Positions 53,987 through 62,755 of a DNA stretch of 64,000 nucleotides are shown in pieces (positions within the stretch are counted from its first letter, which is position 1; the number at the start of each line of letters is the position of its first letter). Origin of the DNA: an uncultured Roseburia sp. Its GTDB lineage: Bacteria; Bacillota; Clostridia; Lachnospirales; Lachnospiraceae. The stretch lies in NCBI GenBank assembly GCA_947088675.1, contig CAMUHN010000003.1, positions 1-64,000 on the forward strand. The letters are read 5' to 3'. Under the pieces are notes generated by a model. The model worked only from the letters and a program-made list of their open reading frames with translations. It did no database searches and was not told where the DNA came from. The translations under genes and the position numbers were made by a program.

Positions 53987-55066
53987 CTAAAACCGTTCCC
54001 TAAACTCTGTTGTACTGCAATCCTCCAAAGGAAATGTAACTTTCCTGCCTGTCGCAGCAGACTTATAAATTGCCAGCACCAGCTCCAGTGCACGCTTTCC
54101 GGCGCGCGCGTCAACAAGCGGCTCCCTGTCGCATTTCAATGCATCGACCACATCAGCGTATAATTTTGTATGGCCAAATCCATAGACATTCGGCGGTATT
54201 TCGCTGCACTCCTGCCTGACCCGGTCGGGATCATCGAGATAATCGGAAAATCTCCATTCTTCAATAATGTTTACCGCTTCTCCGCCCGCTTTTACCGTTC
54301 CTTTTTCTCCAAACAGATAAAGCGTTTCCTCCAGGTTTCTGGGATAGACATTTGTTGTCCCCTCCACCACACCGTAAGCTCCGTTTCGGAATTTTACCAG
54401 AGCAAGTCCAAGGTCCTCGGCCTCGATATAATTGTGCTTCTGTCTGTCGGTAATGCCGATGACCTCCTCGATCTCATCTCCCATCAGCCATCGCAGCAAA
54501 TCAATATCATGAATACACTGGTTCATCAAGGCTCCTCCATCCTGCTCCCATGTGCCTCTCCATGCGGCCCTGTCATAATATTCCCTGTCCCTGGCCCAGC
54601 GTATATGTGCCGTCCCATAATACATTTTTCCAAAACGGTTCCTGGTGACTGCCTCATGAATTTTTTGAATTGCCTTATTAAACCGGTTCTGATGACACGC
54701 GCATACTTTTACATGGTACCTGTCGGCGGCCGCGATAATCCGGTCTGCATCCGCGATGGACAGTGCGATTGGTTTCTCGATGATACAATTGCAGCCATGC
54801 TCAATGCAAAAAAGCGCGATGGATGCATGCTTTCCGCTTTCGGTGCAGATTGCAACAAGTTCCGGCTTTTCTGTTTCAATCATCGTTTTATAATCCAGAT
54901 ACTTTCCCGTATCTGCATCCAATTCAAATTTGCGCACCTTATCTGCCATACATGCCTCGTCCGTATCACAGATCGCAACGATTTGAAGTCCGTTATTTTT
55001 TGCTGCTACAATATGATTAGGCGAAATCCTGCCGCAGCCGATTAATGCATATTTCATATCATTCAC
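53987..55066 (-). CDS. WbpB-like NAD-dependent oxidoreductase (Gfo/Idh/MocA)
   Basis: Oxidises C3 of a UDP-GlcNAc uronic acid so that WbpE can aminate it. N-terminal Rossmann NAD motif (YALIGCGRISPNHI), then CNCIIEKPIALSIADAD with the E-K-P signature, HQNRFNKAIQKI and GALMNQCIHDIDLLRWLMG, all standard for this family. Length 359. GTG 55066 is chosen for its AAGGAG six bases upstream; ATG 55057 is nearby. The WbpA-type dehydrogenase and WbpI-type epimerase expected of this path are not present in the window, unless capG serves the latter role. Confidence 0.88.
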   Translation of the reverse strand: MNDMKYALIGCGRISPNHIVAAKNNGLQIVAICDTDEACMADKVRKFELDADTGKYLDYKTMIETEKPELVAICTESGKHASIALFCIEHGCNCIIEKPIALSIADADRIIAAADRYHVKVCACHQNRFNKAIQKIHEAVTRNRFGKMYYGTAHIRWARDREYYDRAAWRGTWEQDGGALMNQCIHDIDLLRWLMGDEIEEVIGITDRQKHNYIEAEDLGLALVKFRNGAYGVVEGTTNVYPRNLEETLYLFGEKGTVKAGGEAVNIIEEWRFSDYLDDPDRVRQECSEIPPNVYGFGHTKLYADVVDALKCDREPLVDARAGKRALELVLAIYKSAATGRKVTFPLEDCSTTEFRERF

Positions 55067-55092
55067 GCTTTTCTCCTTGTATTATTGCAAAT

Positions 55093-56172
55093 TCATCTCT
55101 GGATAAAATCCTGCAGCTTTTTCATATATTCCGCAATATTGCTAAGTCCGATTACAGCCTCTTTCTTTTTCTCTGCCCTTTCCCGAAACAAATCGGTAAG
55201 GTTTTCCTGATTCCTCGGTCTGTAAAAAAATATCCGTTCCTTAAATGTTTCATATTCAAAGACTTTTTTTGCATCAGTTTTGGCGCAGCCGGGAATCATG
55301 ACGCCGCATCCCGAATACAGTCCTTCGTACACCGTCCTTCCGATACAAAACTGTGAATCTCCTCTTAACACATAATCCGATACCGCATAGATTTCATCCA
55401 TCTTAAGCACTCTTCCGGTAAAGAAAATATCATTCTTCCCGGCAAATGCCGCTACTTTCTGCGGTCCGACGATCAGTAGTTTCGCATTTTTACATGCGGC
55501 TTTACAAAACGCGTCCGCCACAAATTCCATGCCCTTTTCCGAATTATCCGTTGCAGCAATAAAGGCAAAAACGGTTTCGCCCTCCCGAATCTGGTAACGC
55601 TTCCTGGCCTGCTGCAAATCTACAGTCAAAACGTTTGTCTGATCAAAGGGATTGTTTAAAACCATACTGTTTTTCCCGACACCCAAAGCCTCTTTTGTCG
55701 GAAAGTCAATATAAATAATTCCATGGCTCTTACGCATCTTCCTCTGTATCAAAAATTTTTCAAAAGCAGCCGCATTGCACAATTCGCGTATATGGATATA
55801 CATGGGATATTTTTTTGTCAGCAGCGGATAAAGAACATAAGAGTTGAGATGAATAAAATCATACTGTTTTTCCGCGAGCAAATCCATAATTGCTTTTTTG
55901 TTTTTTCTGTAATTGATCTCCCTCTCACACCAGTCCAGACAGTGATCCACCGCGCTAAGATAGCTTGTCCGAAACGGCAGGTCAAACCGGTAGACTTTTT
56001 GAATGTTCGGCCCAAAATAATTTTTTAAAACTCTGCTGCTGACCCACACATCCCTTGGCGCCATCAAATCGACCTTTTCATCCAGTCCGTTGATTAAATT
56101 TTTCAGACTGTGGTTCGCCCCTCCTACCGTAACCGTGTTGTGAGTAATAAATAACTTTTTGCTCTCTCCCAT
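55093..56172 (-). CDS. GT4-type glycosyltransferase
   Basis: GT-B glycosyltransferase of 359 residues. It starts LFITHNTVTVGGANHSLKNL (acceptor-site glycine loop), has FIHLNSYVLYPLLTKKYPMY, and a donor half with VFAFIAATDNSEKGMEFV, LLIVGPQ and FCIGRTVYEGLYSGCGVMI, where E-x-L replaces the classic E-x7-E. RBS AGAGGAG. It follows the large CDP-glycerol-type gene by 35 bases. Confidence 0.8.
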   Translation of the reverse strand: MGESKKLFITHNTVTVGGANHSLKNLINGLDEKVDLMAPRDVWVSSRVLKNYFGPNIQKVYRFDLPFRTSYLSAVDHCLDWCEREINYRKNKKAIMDLLAEKQYDFIHLNSYVLYPLLTKKYPMYIHIRELCNAAAFEKFLIQRKMRKSHGIIYIDFPTKEALGVGKNSMVLNNPFDQTNVLTVDLQQARKRYQIREGETVFAFIAATDNSEKGMEFVADAFCKAACKNAKLLIVGPQKVAAFAGKNDIFFTGRVLKMDEIYAVSDYVLRGDSQFCIGRTVYEGLYSGCGVMIPGCAKTDAKKVFEYETFKERIFFYRPRNQENLTDLFRERAEKKKEAVIGLSNIAEYMKKLQDFIQR

Positions 56173-56207
56173 TCTCTCCTCTTCCCGCGCCGCATACTGT
56201 CATGATC

Positions 56208-58736
56208 TTATTCCTGCAGGGCAGCATATATTTTCTCGCCGATCCTCTCCTTTCGCGCCTGATCTCCCTCCTTCTGACACGTAAAACGCTCCAACTGTAT
56301 AAGCCAGTTATTCAGATTCAGAACAGAATCATTGAACCCGGAGGCTGCAAGAAGATCTGCCTCATCTTTACACCTGATAAAATATTCTATTTTCTTTACT
56401 TCTTTTGTCCTTAAATCGATCTGGATCAGATTTTTATTTTTTGCAGATAACAGCATCAGAAAATGGCCCCGCAATTTAGACATGCCATATTTCACCTGAT
56501 GGCACCTGCCTGCCCGAAAAGCCGACGCTTCATCTTCCTCCTCGCCCTCGATAAAGATTTCTCTCATCCGTTTTGACTGCAGATCCATTTCAATCACCAT
56601 ATTTGCATAACTCGGCGTCAGATAGATGGAATTTCCATAGAAAAAGCTCTGCGAAAACCACCATCCGTCCTCGTTTTCCCGCTCAGTAAACTTGCGAAAA
56701 TTTGGAGGAAACTCGTGACAGGAAACGCATCTGCCGCTCTCTTCCTCCCAGGAAACAAGCATTTGTCCACTCCCGGTCAGCCAAAAGAGCTCTCCGTCAA
56801 AACACAAAGTATCGATCCCTTTCAGCTCTGTATCTACACTGCAAACCTGCATCTGTTCTGTCGCAAGATTAAATTTATATATTTTATTGGAATGTCTGGC
56901 CGGAATATATATATATTGTCCCACCCGTTCTGTTTCGCCGCGCATATCATCCATCGGCTTTAGATCGGGATAATACAGGTATGTGACCGTCTTTTGCTTC
57001 ATATCTGCTTTTAAGACAACAAACACACATGGAAAAATATACAGATATCTGCCGCAGGCAAAAACATCCTCCTCCCTGAAATCAAGCCAGTCCCGTTTGT
57101 CCTCCTCCACATCTATGTAAGTCCACTTACGGCTGTCCTCCTGATAAAACGCCAGGGCAGGCCTTGCATTTCTGCTCGAAAACAAAAAAGAATCTTCCCA
57201 TTTGTATATCCCGACGAACAAAAGCGTTTGATCGCCTTCCTCTGCCCTGCCAATCACAGACGTCTCGCCTGTCAGAAGATCCGTCCTGCAGATCGCATTA
57301 TAGTTGACCGCCGGATAGACAATGGACTGATCTTCCCACACCCAGTCGTAAAAAAACAACTGGTAGAAATAGTCGTCCTCCCCGGCCGTCTGCATCAGAA
57401 CCGGCTTACATGTTTTTTTATAGAGCTGGACTACACTGCTGGCATCTCCATAGTATCCGTCGCTGGCCGCGATCGCCCTGTTCAGTTCCGATGAATCGTC
57501 ATAGATTCCAAAGCCCTCTTCCCTGTATCCTTTTAAAATCTCCTCATATTTTACCCATAATTGCGGACGCATGGAAGAAACAGTCGACTGGATCAATGGA
57601 TGCGGGCGCCATAAAAGAATAATCTGCTCCTGTCTCTCCCGAAACAGTGCAAATACACGTTCCATTTTCTCCAGCATCTTTTCGCTGTACGTCAGCAATG
57701 CACCGACGCTCGTATTATAAAAAATGACTTTTTTTCTGCCGCCGTCCTTCTTTTGTATCATACTTTTCCATTCAGACGGCAAATCAGCAAAACAGTTATC
57801 ACTGCACGCTGCTTTGTCATATTTGGGAGAACCCGTTCCCCAAAATTTGTTTAACAGCATATCTTTGTCTGTATGTTCCCTGCCAAGTCCGCATAACTTA
57901 GCCTGTTTTGCATATTCACTGATATAAATCCGGCGCATGTTCTCAGACTGAACAATCACACGATCGGCATTAATGATACCGGGCAGAAAACAAAAATGCT
58001 TTATCTCGTCTATCGCAGACTGATTCCCCGGTTCTATCTCTTCCAAAATAAAATACGGAACATAGATCAGTGTCTTTGTATGTAATTTCAGATTTTTACT
58101 GAAAAACCGTGGATGAATACAGGTGATAAGATTGCAATTATCATATGGATTATGTATAAATATTATATCCGGATTTCGTTCTTCAAAATCGTAGGCCTGC
58201 CAGTCCAGCGTTTCCACATCGTTCGGATACTGATCCCGCTCATCATACATCGTTCCCAGACTGCCATCCGGATTTCTGTCATAGTACGGGATCGGCACGC
58301 AGTATGTATCGCAGTCCGGATCGTTTTTTGCAGCAAAATAAACACTTTCCAACGCATCCCACATTGACGCTTTATACGGAAAAAAGGCAATTTCTTTTCT
58401 GACCTTTATATCATTTTTGATGCTGTTTTCCAATTTCAGAAGATGTTTGTGCAATGCTTTGCCAACTCGATTTGCATTGGCATCCCCATTATTTAACTCC
58501 TCATAAATCCGATAAAGCAGCTCACAGTATTCTTCCGCAATAGATACTGCCGCATGATCTGCTCTCTCAATCTTTTCCACGGTTGTCCCGATGCTGATGG
58601 CACATTCCTGACACTGCCCTAACAGTTCCTGTGCAGAAGCATTCCGCCCGGCAACAATATTCTGCTTTATTTCTTCATGAGCCTGATACAGCGTATCAAC
58701 CAGTTCCAAAATCTCCTGTTTTTGCGCCTTCCTCAT
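56208..58736 (-). CDS. CDP-glycerol phosphotransferase-like protein with a beta-propeller-like tail
   Basis: An 842-residue protein. About 1-110 is helical. About 110-470 has the GT-B look of CDP-glycerol:glycan phosphotransferases: KEIAFFPYKASMWDALESV, TLIYVPYFILEEIEPG, VIFYNTSVGALL, LLWRPHPLIQST, and GYYGDASSVVQLY, the last being a D-A-S-S variant of the usual family motif. The remaining 370 residues are mostly short strands with recurring turns (GQYIYIPARHSNKIYKF, GIDTLCFDGELFWLTG, GNSIYLTPSYANMVIEM), like a beta-propeller. RBS AGAAAGG. Proteins like this are known from surface-glycan loci of clostridia, but the tail's role is unclear. Confidence 0.78.
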   Translation of the reverse strand: MRKAQKQEILELVDTLYQAHEEIKQNIVAGRNASAQELLGQCQECAISIGTTVEKIERADHAAVSIAEEYCELLYRIYEELNNGDANANRVGKALHKHLLKLENSIKNDIKVRKEIAFFPYKASMWDALESVYFAAKNDPDCDTYCVPIPYYDRNPDGSLGTMYDERDQYPNDVETLDWQAYDFEERNPDIIFIHNPYDNCNLITCIHPRFFSKNLKLHTKTLIYVPYFILEEIEPGNQSAIDEIKHFCFLPGIINADRVIVQSENMRRIYISEYAKQAKLCGLGREHTDKDMLLNKFWGTGSPKYDKAACSDNCFADLPSEWKSMIQKKDGGRKKVIFYNTSVGALLTYSEKMLEKMERVFALFRERQEQIILLWRPHPLIQSTVSSMRPQLWVKYEEILKGYREEGFGIYDDSSELNRAIAASDGYYGDASSVVQLYKKTCKPVLMQTAGEDDYFYQLFFYDWVWEDQSIVYPAVNYNAICRTDLLTGETSVIGRAEEGDQTLLFVGIYKWEDSFLFSSRNARPALAFYQEDSRKWTYIDVEEDKRDWLDFREEDVFACGRYLYIFPCVFVVLKADMKQKTVTYLYYPDLKPMDDMRGETERVGQYIYIPARHSNKIYKFNLATEQMQVCSVDTELKGIDTLCFDGELFWLTGSGQMLVSWEEESGRCVSCHEFPPNFRKFTERENEDGWWFSQSFFYGNSIYLTPSYANMVIEMDLQSKRMREIFIEGEEEDEASAFRAGRCHQVKYGMSKLRGHFLMLLSAKNKNLIQIDLRTKEVKKIEYFIRCKDEADLLAASGFNDSVLNLNNWLIQLERFTCQKEGDQARKERIGEKIYAALQE

Positions 58737-58769
58737 ACCGACCTTTCTCTCCTCTGCCCGATTATTCTG

Positions 58770-59924
58770 CTATTTCCAGATCGGGTTTTTGAGCTCCCAA
58801 CCATTTTCCGTGTGTTTCCAGATATGATCTGATCTCCAGGAATCTATAAATTCACGGCATTGTTCCTCGGTAATATCACAATATTTTAAAAACACATCAT
58901 AGTATTTCTTTGGAAATTCCCCATCATATTTTTTAATAAGTTCAATCCCTTCTTCACGGCTGATCCTGCCGTCTCTGATCTCGTGCGACGCATCTGAAGT
59001 CGCTCTGCCGATTCCAAACTTAATATACGAGAGATAGTAATGGAACCCGTCCAACTGGTCATCCAGACTTGCATGATTGGAATATGTGCCCTCGCTGCGC
59101 TCCTCATTACAGCGAAAACCGGTATTCTTCTCGCAATAAAGATAATTTTCGTGCGGATCCCAATACTTGTAATAGCTAAAGAAATGGATCTCGGTGTTAT
59201 TTTTCTTTATCTCATCAAAATCCGGCGCCATATACGGAAGCAAGTCTTCCTCCGTCAGACCATACTTTGTCCAGACTTCCGGCCCCATCCCCGAAAAGTA
59301 ATGGCGATCCGAATCGGTTATTTCTCTGGTAGGCCTGTATGCGTTTTTCATATCGCCGCCATACTCGACCTCACCGTTTTCTCCATACATGATTAATGAA
59401 ATACCATACCGAACGGCCATCTGAAGCGGGAAATTATACTGACCGAAGATAAAAGGCTGAAACGGATCTCCCAGATATTCCAGCGCAAGTTTTGTCAACT
59501 TGCGGTTTACCGTTCCATTCGGCCGTCCCAGTATATTGTCAAATCCTCCGATATCAATAAATGCGTCTAAATTTTTTCTTCCGATTTCAGTCGGAACAAG
59601 CGGCGACCATGTTACGGTCAGCGGATGCATCCCATATTTGTATTTGAGCTGATGAGCCACATATCCTCCGTCTTTTCCGCCGCTGCAGGGCACAATCACA
59701 TCCCAGGAGCCGTCTTTTGAGCGAAATCGGTCACATAGATCCTTTAACTCCTGTTCTCTTTTGTCCCAGTCTGTTTTTCTTTTTAACTCGTTAAACCGGC
59801 AAGCGCTGCACACGCCCTCCTCGTCGAACGTAATTCTTGGGCGCTGATTTGACATGGTACATTTTTTACAATATTTGACCTCCTCGGGCAAATTGTACAT
59901 CTGAATCAGGTTTCTTTTTTCCAT
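58770..59924 (-). CDS. N-acetyl sugar amidotransferase, PseA/PtmG-like (copy 2)
   Basis: Second member of the WbpG/PseA family, 384 residues. Zinc cysteines are in YCKKCTMSNQRPRI and GVCSACRFNE; the PP-loop is VIVPCSGGKDGGYVAHQL. The central part includes MYGENGEVEYGGDMKN. In Campylobacter a homologue makes acetamidino forms of nonulosonic acids (PseA for pseudaminic, PtmG for legionaminic). Here it lies 13 bases from the CMP-sugar synthetase gene, so a Leg- or Pse-type substrate is likely. ATG 59924 is preceded by GGAGGAT. Confidence 0.84.
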   Translation of the reverse strand: MEKRNLIQMYNLPEEVKYCKKCTMSNQRPRITFDEEGVCSACRFNELKRKTDWDKREQELKDLCDRFRSKDGSWDVIVPCSGGKDGGYVAHQLKYKYGMHPLTVTWSPLVPTEIGRKNLDAFIDIGGFDNILGRPNGTVNRKLTKLALEYLGDPFQPFIFGQYNFPLQMAVRYGISLIMYGENGEVEYGGDMKNAYRPTREITDSDRHYFSGMGPEVWTKYGLTEEDLLPYMAPDFDEIKKNNTEIHFFSYYKYWDPHENYLYCEKNTGFRCNEERSEGTYSNHASLDDQLDGFHYYLSYIKFGIGRATSDASHEIRDGRISREEGIELIKKYDGEFPKKYYDVFLKYCDITEEQCREFIDSWRSDHIWKHTENGWELKNPIWK

Positions 59925-59937
59925 CGTTTTATCCTCC

Positions 59938-60630
59938 TCAATCCTGTGGCTGACTGCGCAGTAATAACTCCGCAATCCGAAAATCAAGTTCTGAATCTAT
60001 ATCTATGGACTCGTTTTGCTCCATAATATACGCGTAAGAATTACTCCCATAAAAAGTCTGTATCTGTAAAAACGTGCTTACTTTCGAGATATAGATCGCG
60101 CCGTTGAGCCTGTAACAGGTTTCCAGATCCTGCCTTCTGACATTATGTTCACTCCGGATAAACCCGGCCATATTCAAATCTGCGGGAAGCGTATTGCTAA
60201 GCAGCGGACTGTGTTCACATTCACATACGCTGACCACGGAATCTGCTCCCTTATCCCGGAAAAACTGAAATGCCTGATCAATATTTCGTTCTGTGCGAAG
60301 CGGTGAGGTAGGCCGCAACAGGACAAACTGATCAAATGTTTTTCCCATTTTTTCATATTCATCCAGAACCTCCAGGATCACGTCTTTTGAACTGGCCGTA
60401 TCTGTCGAGGCAGCTTTGCTTCGCAAAAAAGGAACATCTGCGCCATACTTTCTGGCAGCGGCGGCATACTTTTCCGAATCTGTCGAGACCATCACCTCGT
60501 CGATCCAATGACTTTTTATTGCGCTTTCTATCGTATACGCCATAAGGGGTTTTCCATTTAACAGTCGAATATTTTTATCCCTGATTCCTTTTGAACCGCT
60601 TCTTGCCGTTATAATTGCCAAATTACTCAT
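59938..60630 (-). CDS. CMP-nonulosonate (sialic acid family) cytidylyltransferase
   Basis: NeuA/LegF/PseF-type enzyme that activates a nine-carbon keto acid with CTP. Motifs: LAIITARSGSKGIRDKNIRLL (nucleotide loop), MVSTDSEKYAAAARKYGA, VLLRPTSPLRTERNI, and ESIDIDSELDFRIAE. Length 230 as usual. The start overlaps the stop of the NeuD-like gene by 8 bases. Together with neuB and neuD it defines the nonulosonic-acid module; which acid is made cannot be told. Confidence 0.9.
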   Translation of the reverse strand: MSNLAIITARSGSKGIRDKNIRLLNGKPLMAYTIESAIKSHWIDEVMVSTDSEKYAAAARKYGADVPFLRSKAASTDTASSKDVILEVLDEYEKMGKTFDQFVLLRPTSPLRTERNIDQAFQFFRDKGADSVVSVCECEHSPLLSNTLPADLNMAGFIRSEHNVRRQDLETCYRLNGAIYISKVSTFLQIQTFYGSNSYAYIMEQNESIDIDSELDFRIAELLLRSQPQD

Positions 60631-61264
60631 TCGCCGTCTCCCCTGTATCCTGATGATCTTTTATTTTCCTGGCAGGAACGCCTGCATAAACTCCCGGCTC
60701 CGTAATATCCCTTATTACAACCGCGCCTGCCCCGACAATCACATGATCGCAGATTCTGATTCCGTCAATCACCGTGCTTCCGACGCCGCAAAACACCAGA
60801 TTACCGATCTGAGAGCGGCCGCATATGACTGCGCGCGGCGCAATATGTGTGTGATTGCCTATGACGGTCTCATGTTCAATCACACTGCCTGTGTTTATAA
60901 TGGTATTCAAACCGATGCGAACCTGCGGACCGATATATGCAGACGGCGCGACAAATGTTCCTGTTCCGATTTCGGTTTCCATACCGACAATTGTAAAATC
61001 CGAAACTACAGCGATGCTTTTTCCCGCCCGCTCCTCTTTTCTTTTCTCAAACAGTTCTTTCCGCCGTGCATTATCGCCCAAAGCGACGATATAACAATCT
61101 TCCGGTTTTAACTCATAGCTTCTTTTGGCCAAAAACCCGAGAATACGCTCATCCATACCGGCGTTCACATCTACCGGAATAATCTGCGCATCCTTATTGT
61201 CCATGCAGATCGTATTGATTACACTTCTTGCGTGGCCGCCGCATCCGTATATTACTGTTGCCAT
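60623..61264 (-). CDS. NeuD/PglD-like sugar O- or N-acetyltransferase
   Basis: Two-part acetyltransferase of 213 residues. A small Rossmann-like head (VIYGCGGHARSVINTI) is followed by left-handed beta-helix repeats (IGTGTFVAPSAYIGPQVRIG, IGNHTHIAPRAVICGRSQIG, ICDHVIVGAGAVVIRDI). The G-C-G-G-H-A-R motif and histidine in HETVIGNHTH fit NeuD/PglD, which acetylate an amino-sugar or nonulosonic acid. It may be the LegH-type step. Next to neuA-like gene. Confidence 0.87.
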   Translation of the reverse strand: MATVIYGCGGHARSVINTICMDNKDAQIIPVDVNAGMDERILGFLAKRSYELKPEDCYIVALGDNARRKELFEKRKEERAGKSIAVVSDFTIVGMETEIGTGTFVAPSAYIGPQVRIGLNTIINTGSVIEHETVIGNHTHIAPRAVICGRSQIGNLVFCGVGSTVIDGIRICDHVIVGAGAVVIRDITEPGVYAGVPARKIKDHQDTGETANE

Positions 61265-61273
61265 TTCTCCTGT

Positions 61274-62743
61274 TTACCCCTCTTGTGAGCGATTGCGCCA
61301 CCCATCCTGTTTATCCTGATTCGCCGATAAGATCTTACAAATCAGAGAACCTATTTTTTTTATTTTCTGTTCGTCCATGTCGCAGGTTGTGGGAAGATTA
61401 ATCCCCATCCCCGCTATTTTTCTGCTGACCGGACAGTCTTTTGCATATTTCCTGTAGATGTCCATCTCACTGAGCGGAATAAAAAATGCCCTTGCATCGA
61501 TCTGGCTGTCTTTTAACGTCTTAAGAACCCTGTCGCGTTTCTGTTCCTCTACCAGTATCGATACGAGCCATGCAATTTTCTTTCTGTGCAGCAGCAAATT
61601 TTTCTGCATCTGTATCCCGGCTGCCTCTGAAAATACAGCGCGATATTGCTCTTCCAGCTGTAAACGCCATTCCAGAATCTGATCAATGTGTTCCAGCTGC
61701 GCTACGCCTACCGCAGCCTGCATGTTTGTCATCCTGTAGTTAAATCCGACCACTTCATGGTAATATTTTCGTTCCCGGCTCATTCCGTGGTCGCGCAGAA
61801 TGCGCATTTTATGATTTAACTCTTCGTCATTCGTTACGCACATACCGCCCTCTCCGGTCGTAATCACCTTATTCCCAAAGAAAGAAAAGCATGAGATCAC
61901 TCCAAAGGAACCTACTTTCCTGTGATCCCACTCTGCGCCGTGCGCTTCCGCACAATCTTCTACAATATAAAGCTGATGTTTCTGTGCGATATCGACAATT
62001 CTTCCCATATCACACGGCTGTCCATAAATATGTACCGGGATCACAGCTTTTGTATTCGGCGTAACCGCCTTTTGCACCTGTTTTGGGTCCATGCACCAGC
62101 TGTCTTCCTCAATATCCACAATCACCGGCGTCGCGCCCGTATAGAGTACTGCATTGACAGTTGCAGCAAAGGTCAGATCCGGCACGATCACCTCGTCCCC
62201 CGGCCCGATGCCAAGCGCCGCCAACGCCAAATGAAGCGCTGTTGTTCCATTGGATGTCGCCACTCCATACGATACGCCGCAATAATCTGCAAAATCTTTT
62301 TCAAACTGCGTGACATATTTTCCTGTACTGGAAATCCACGTAGAAAGAAATGCGTCCATCAGATATCTGTACTCATTTCCGTTTAGCTGCGGCTGCGCCA
62401 GCGAAATATGGACATTTTCATCGTATTCTGAAAAATCGACCAGTCGCATATTCTCGTCCACAACCGGAATGATTTTAATACTGTCGCTGAATTTTTTTCT
62501 GATATTTGCGGGTTCGTCCCCTTTGGACGCATACACAAAATTTTTATGCATGTATTCTCTGATAACCTGATTTAACCCGTATCCTTCGAGCAGCAGCCTT
62601 CTGATATCTCCGTCTGTCACAATACCGACAAGCTGATTGGCGTCATTTACAATAAATGCCGTCCCCTTTGCATTTTGATCAATACACATCATAACTTCTT
62701 TGATTGTGAATGTCTGGCTGCAGATTAACTCTTCTACGTTCAT
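61274..62743 (-). CDS. CBS-pair fused to a DegT/DnrJ/EryC1 aminotransferase
   Basis: A 489-residue fusion. Residues 1 to about 115 are two CBS units (FIVNDANQLVGIVTDGDIRR and IIPVVDENMRLVDF). About 120-480 is a PLP aminotransferase of the LegC/PglE type: ATSNGTTALHLALAALGIGPG, YIVEDCAEAHGAEW (PLP Asp), and FSFFGNKVITTGEGGM (lysine). The enzyme would aminate a 4-keto sugar in nonulosonic-acid synthesis. In Campylobacter a CBS pair sits on PtmE, a nucleotidyltransferase of the same route; here it is on the aminotransferase. CBS pairs often sense adenine nucleotides. Confidence 0.87.
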   Translation of the reverse strand: MNVEELICSQTFTIKEVMMCIDQNAKGTAFIVNDANQLVGIVTDGDIRRLLLEGYGLNQVIREYMHKNFVYASKGDEPANIRKKFSDSIKIIPVVDENMRLVDFSEYDENVHISLAQPQLNGNEYRYLMDAFLSTWISSTGKYVTQFEKDFADYCGVSYGVATSNGTTALHLALAALGIGPGDEVIVPDLTFAATVNAVLYTGATPVIVDIEEDSWCMDPKQVQKAVTPNTKAVIPVHIYGQPCDMGRIVDIAQKHQLYIVEDCAEAHGAEWDHRKVGSFGVISCFSFFGNKVITTGEGGMCVTNDEELNHKMRILRDHGMSRERKYYHEVVGFNYRMTNMQAAVGVAQLEHIDQILEWRLQLEEQYRAVFSEAAGIQMQKNLLLHRKKIAWLVSILVEEQKRDRVLKTLKDSQIDARAFFIPLSEMDIYRKYAKDCPVSRKIAGMGINLPTTCDMDEQKIKKIGSLICKILSANQDKQDGWRNRSQEG

Positions 62744-62755
62744 TTTTCTTCCTCT

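Noticed and set aside
54170..55045. 291-residue + strand frame opposite the Gfo/Idh gene
   Set aside because: Antisense of a gene with intact family motifs; the frame mirrors its codon bias.
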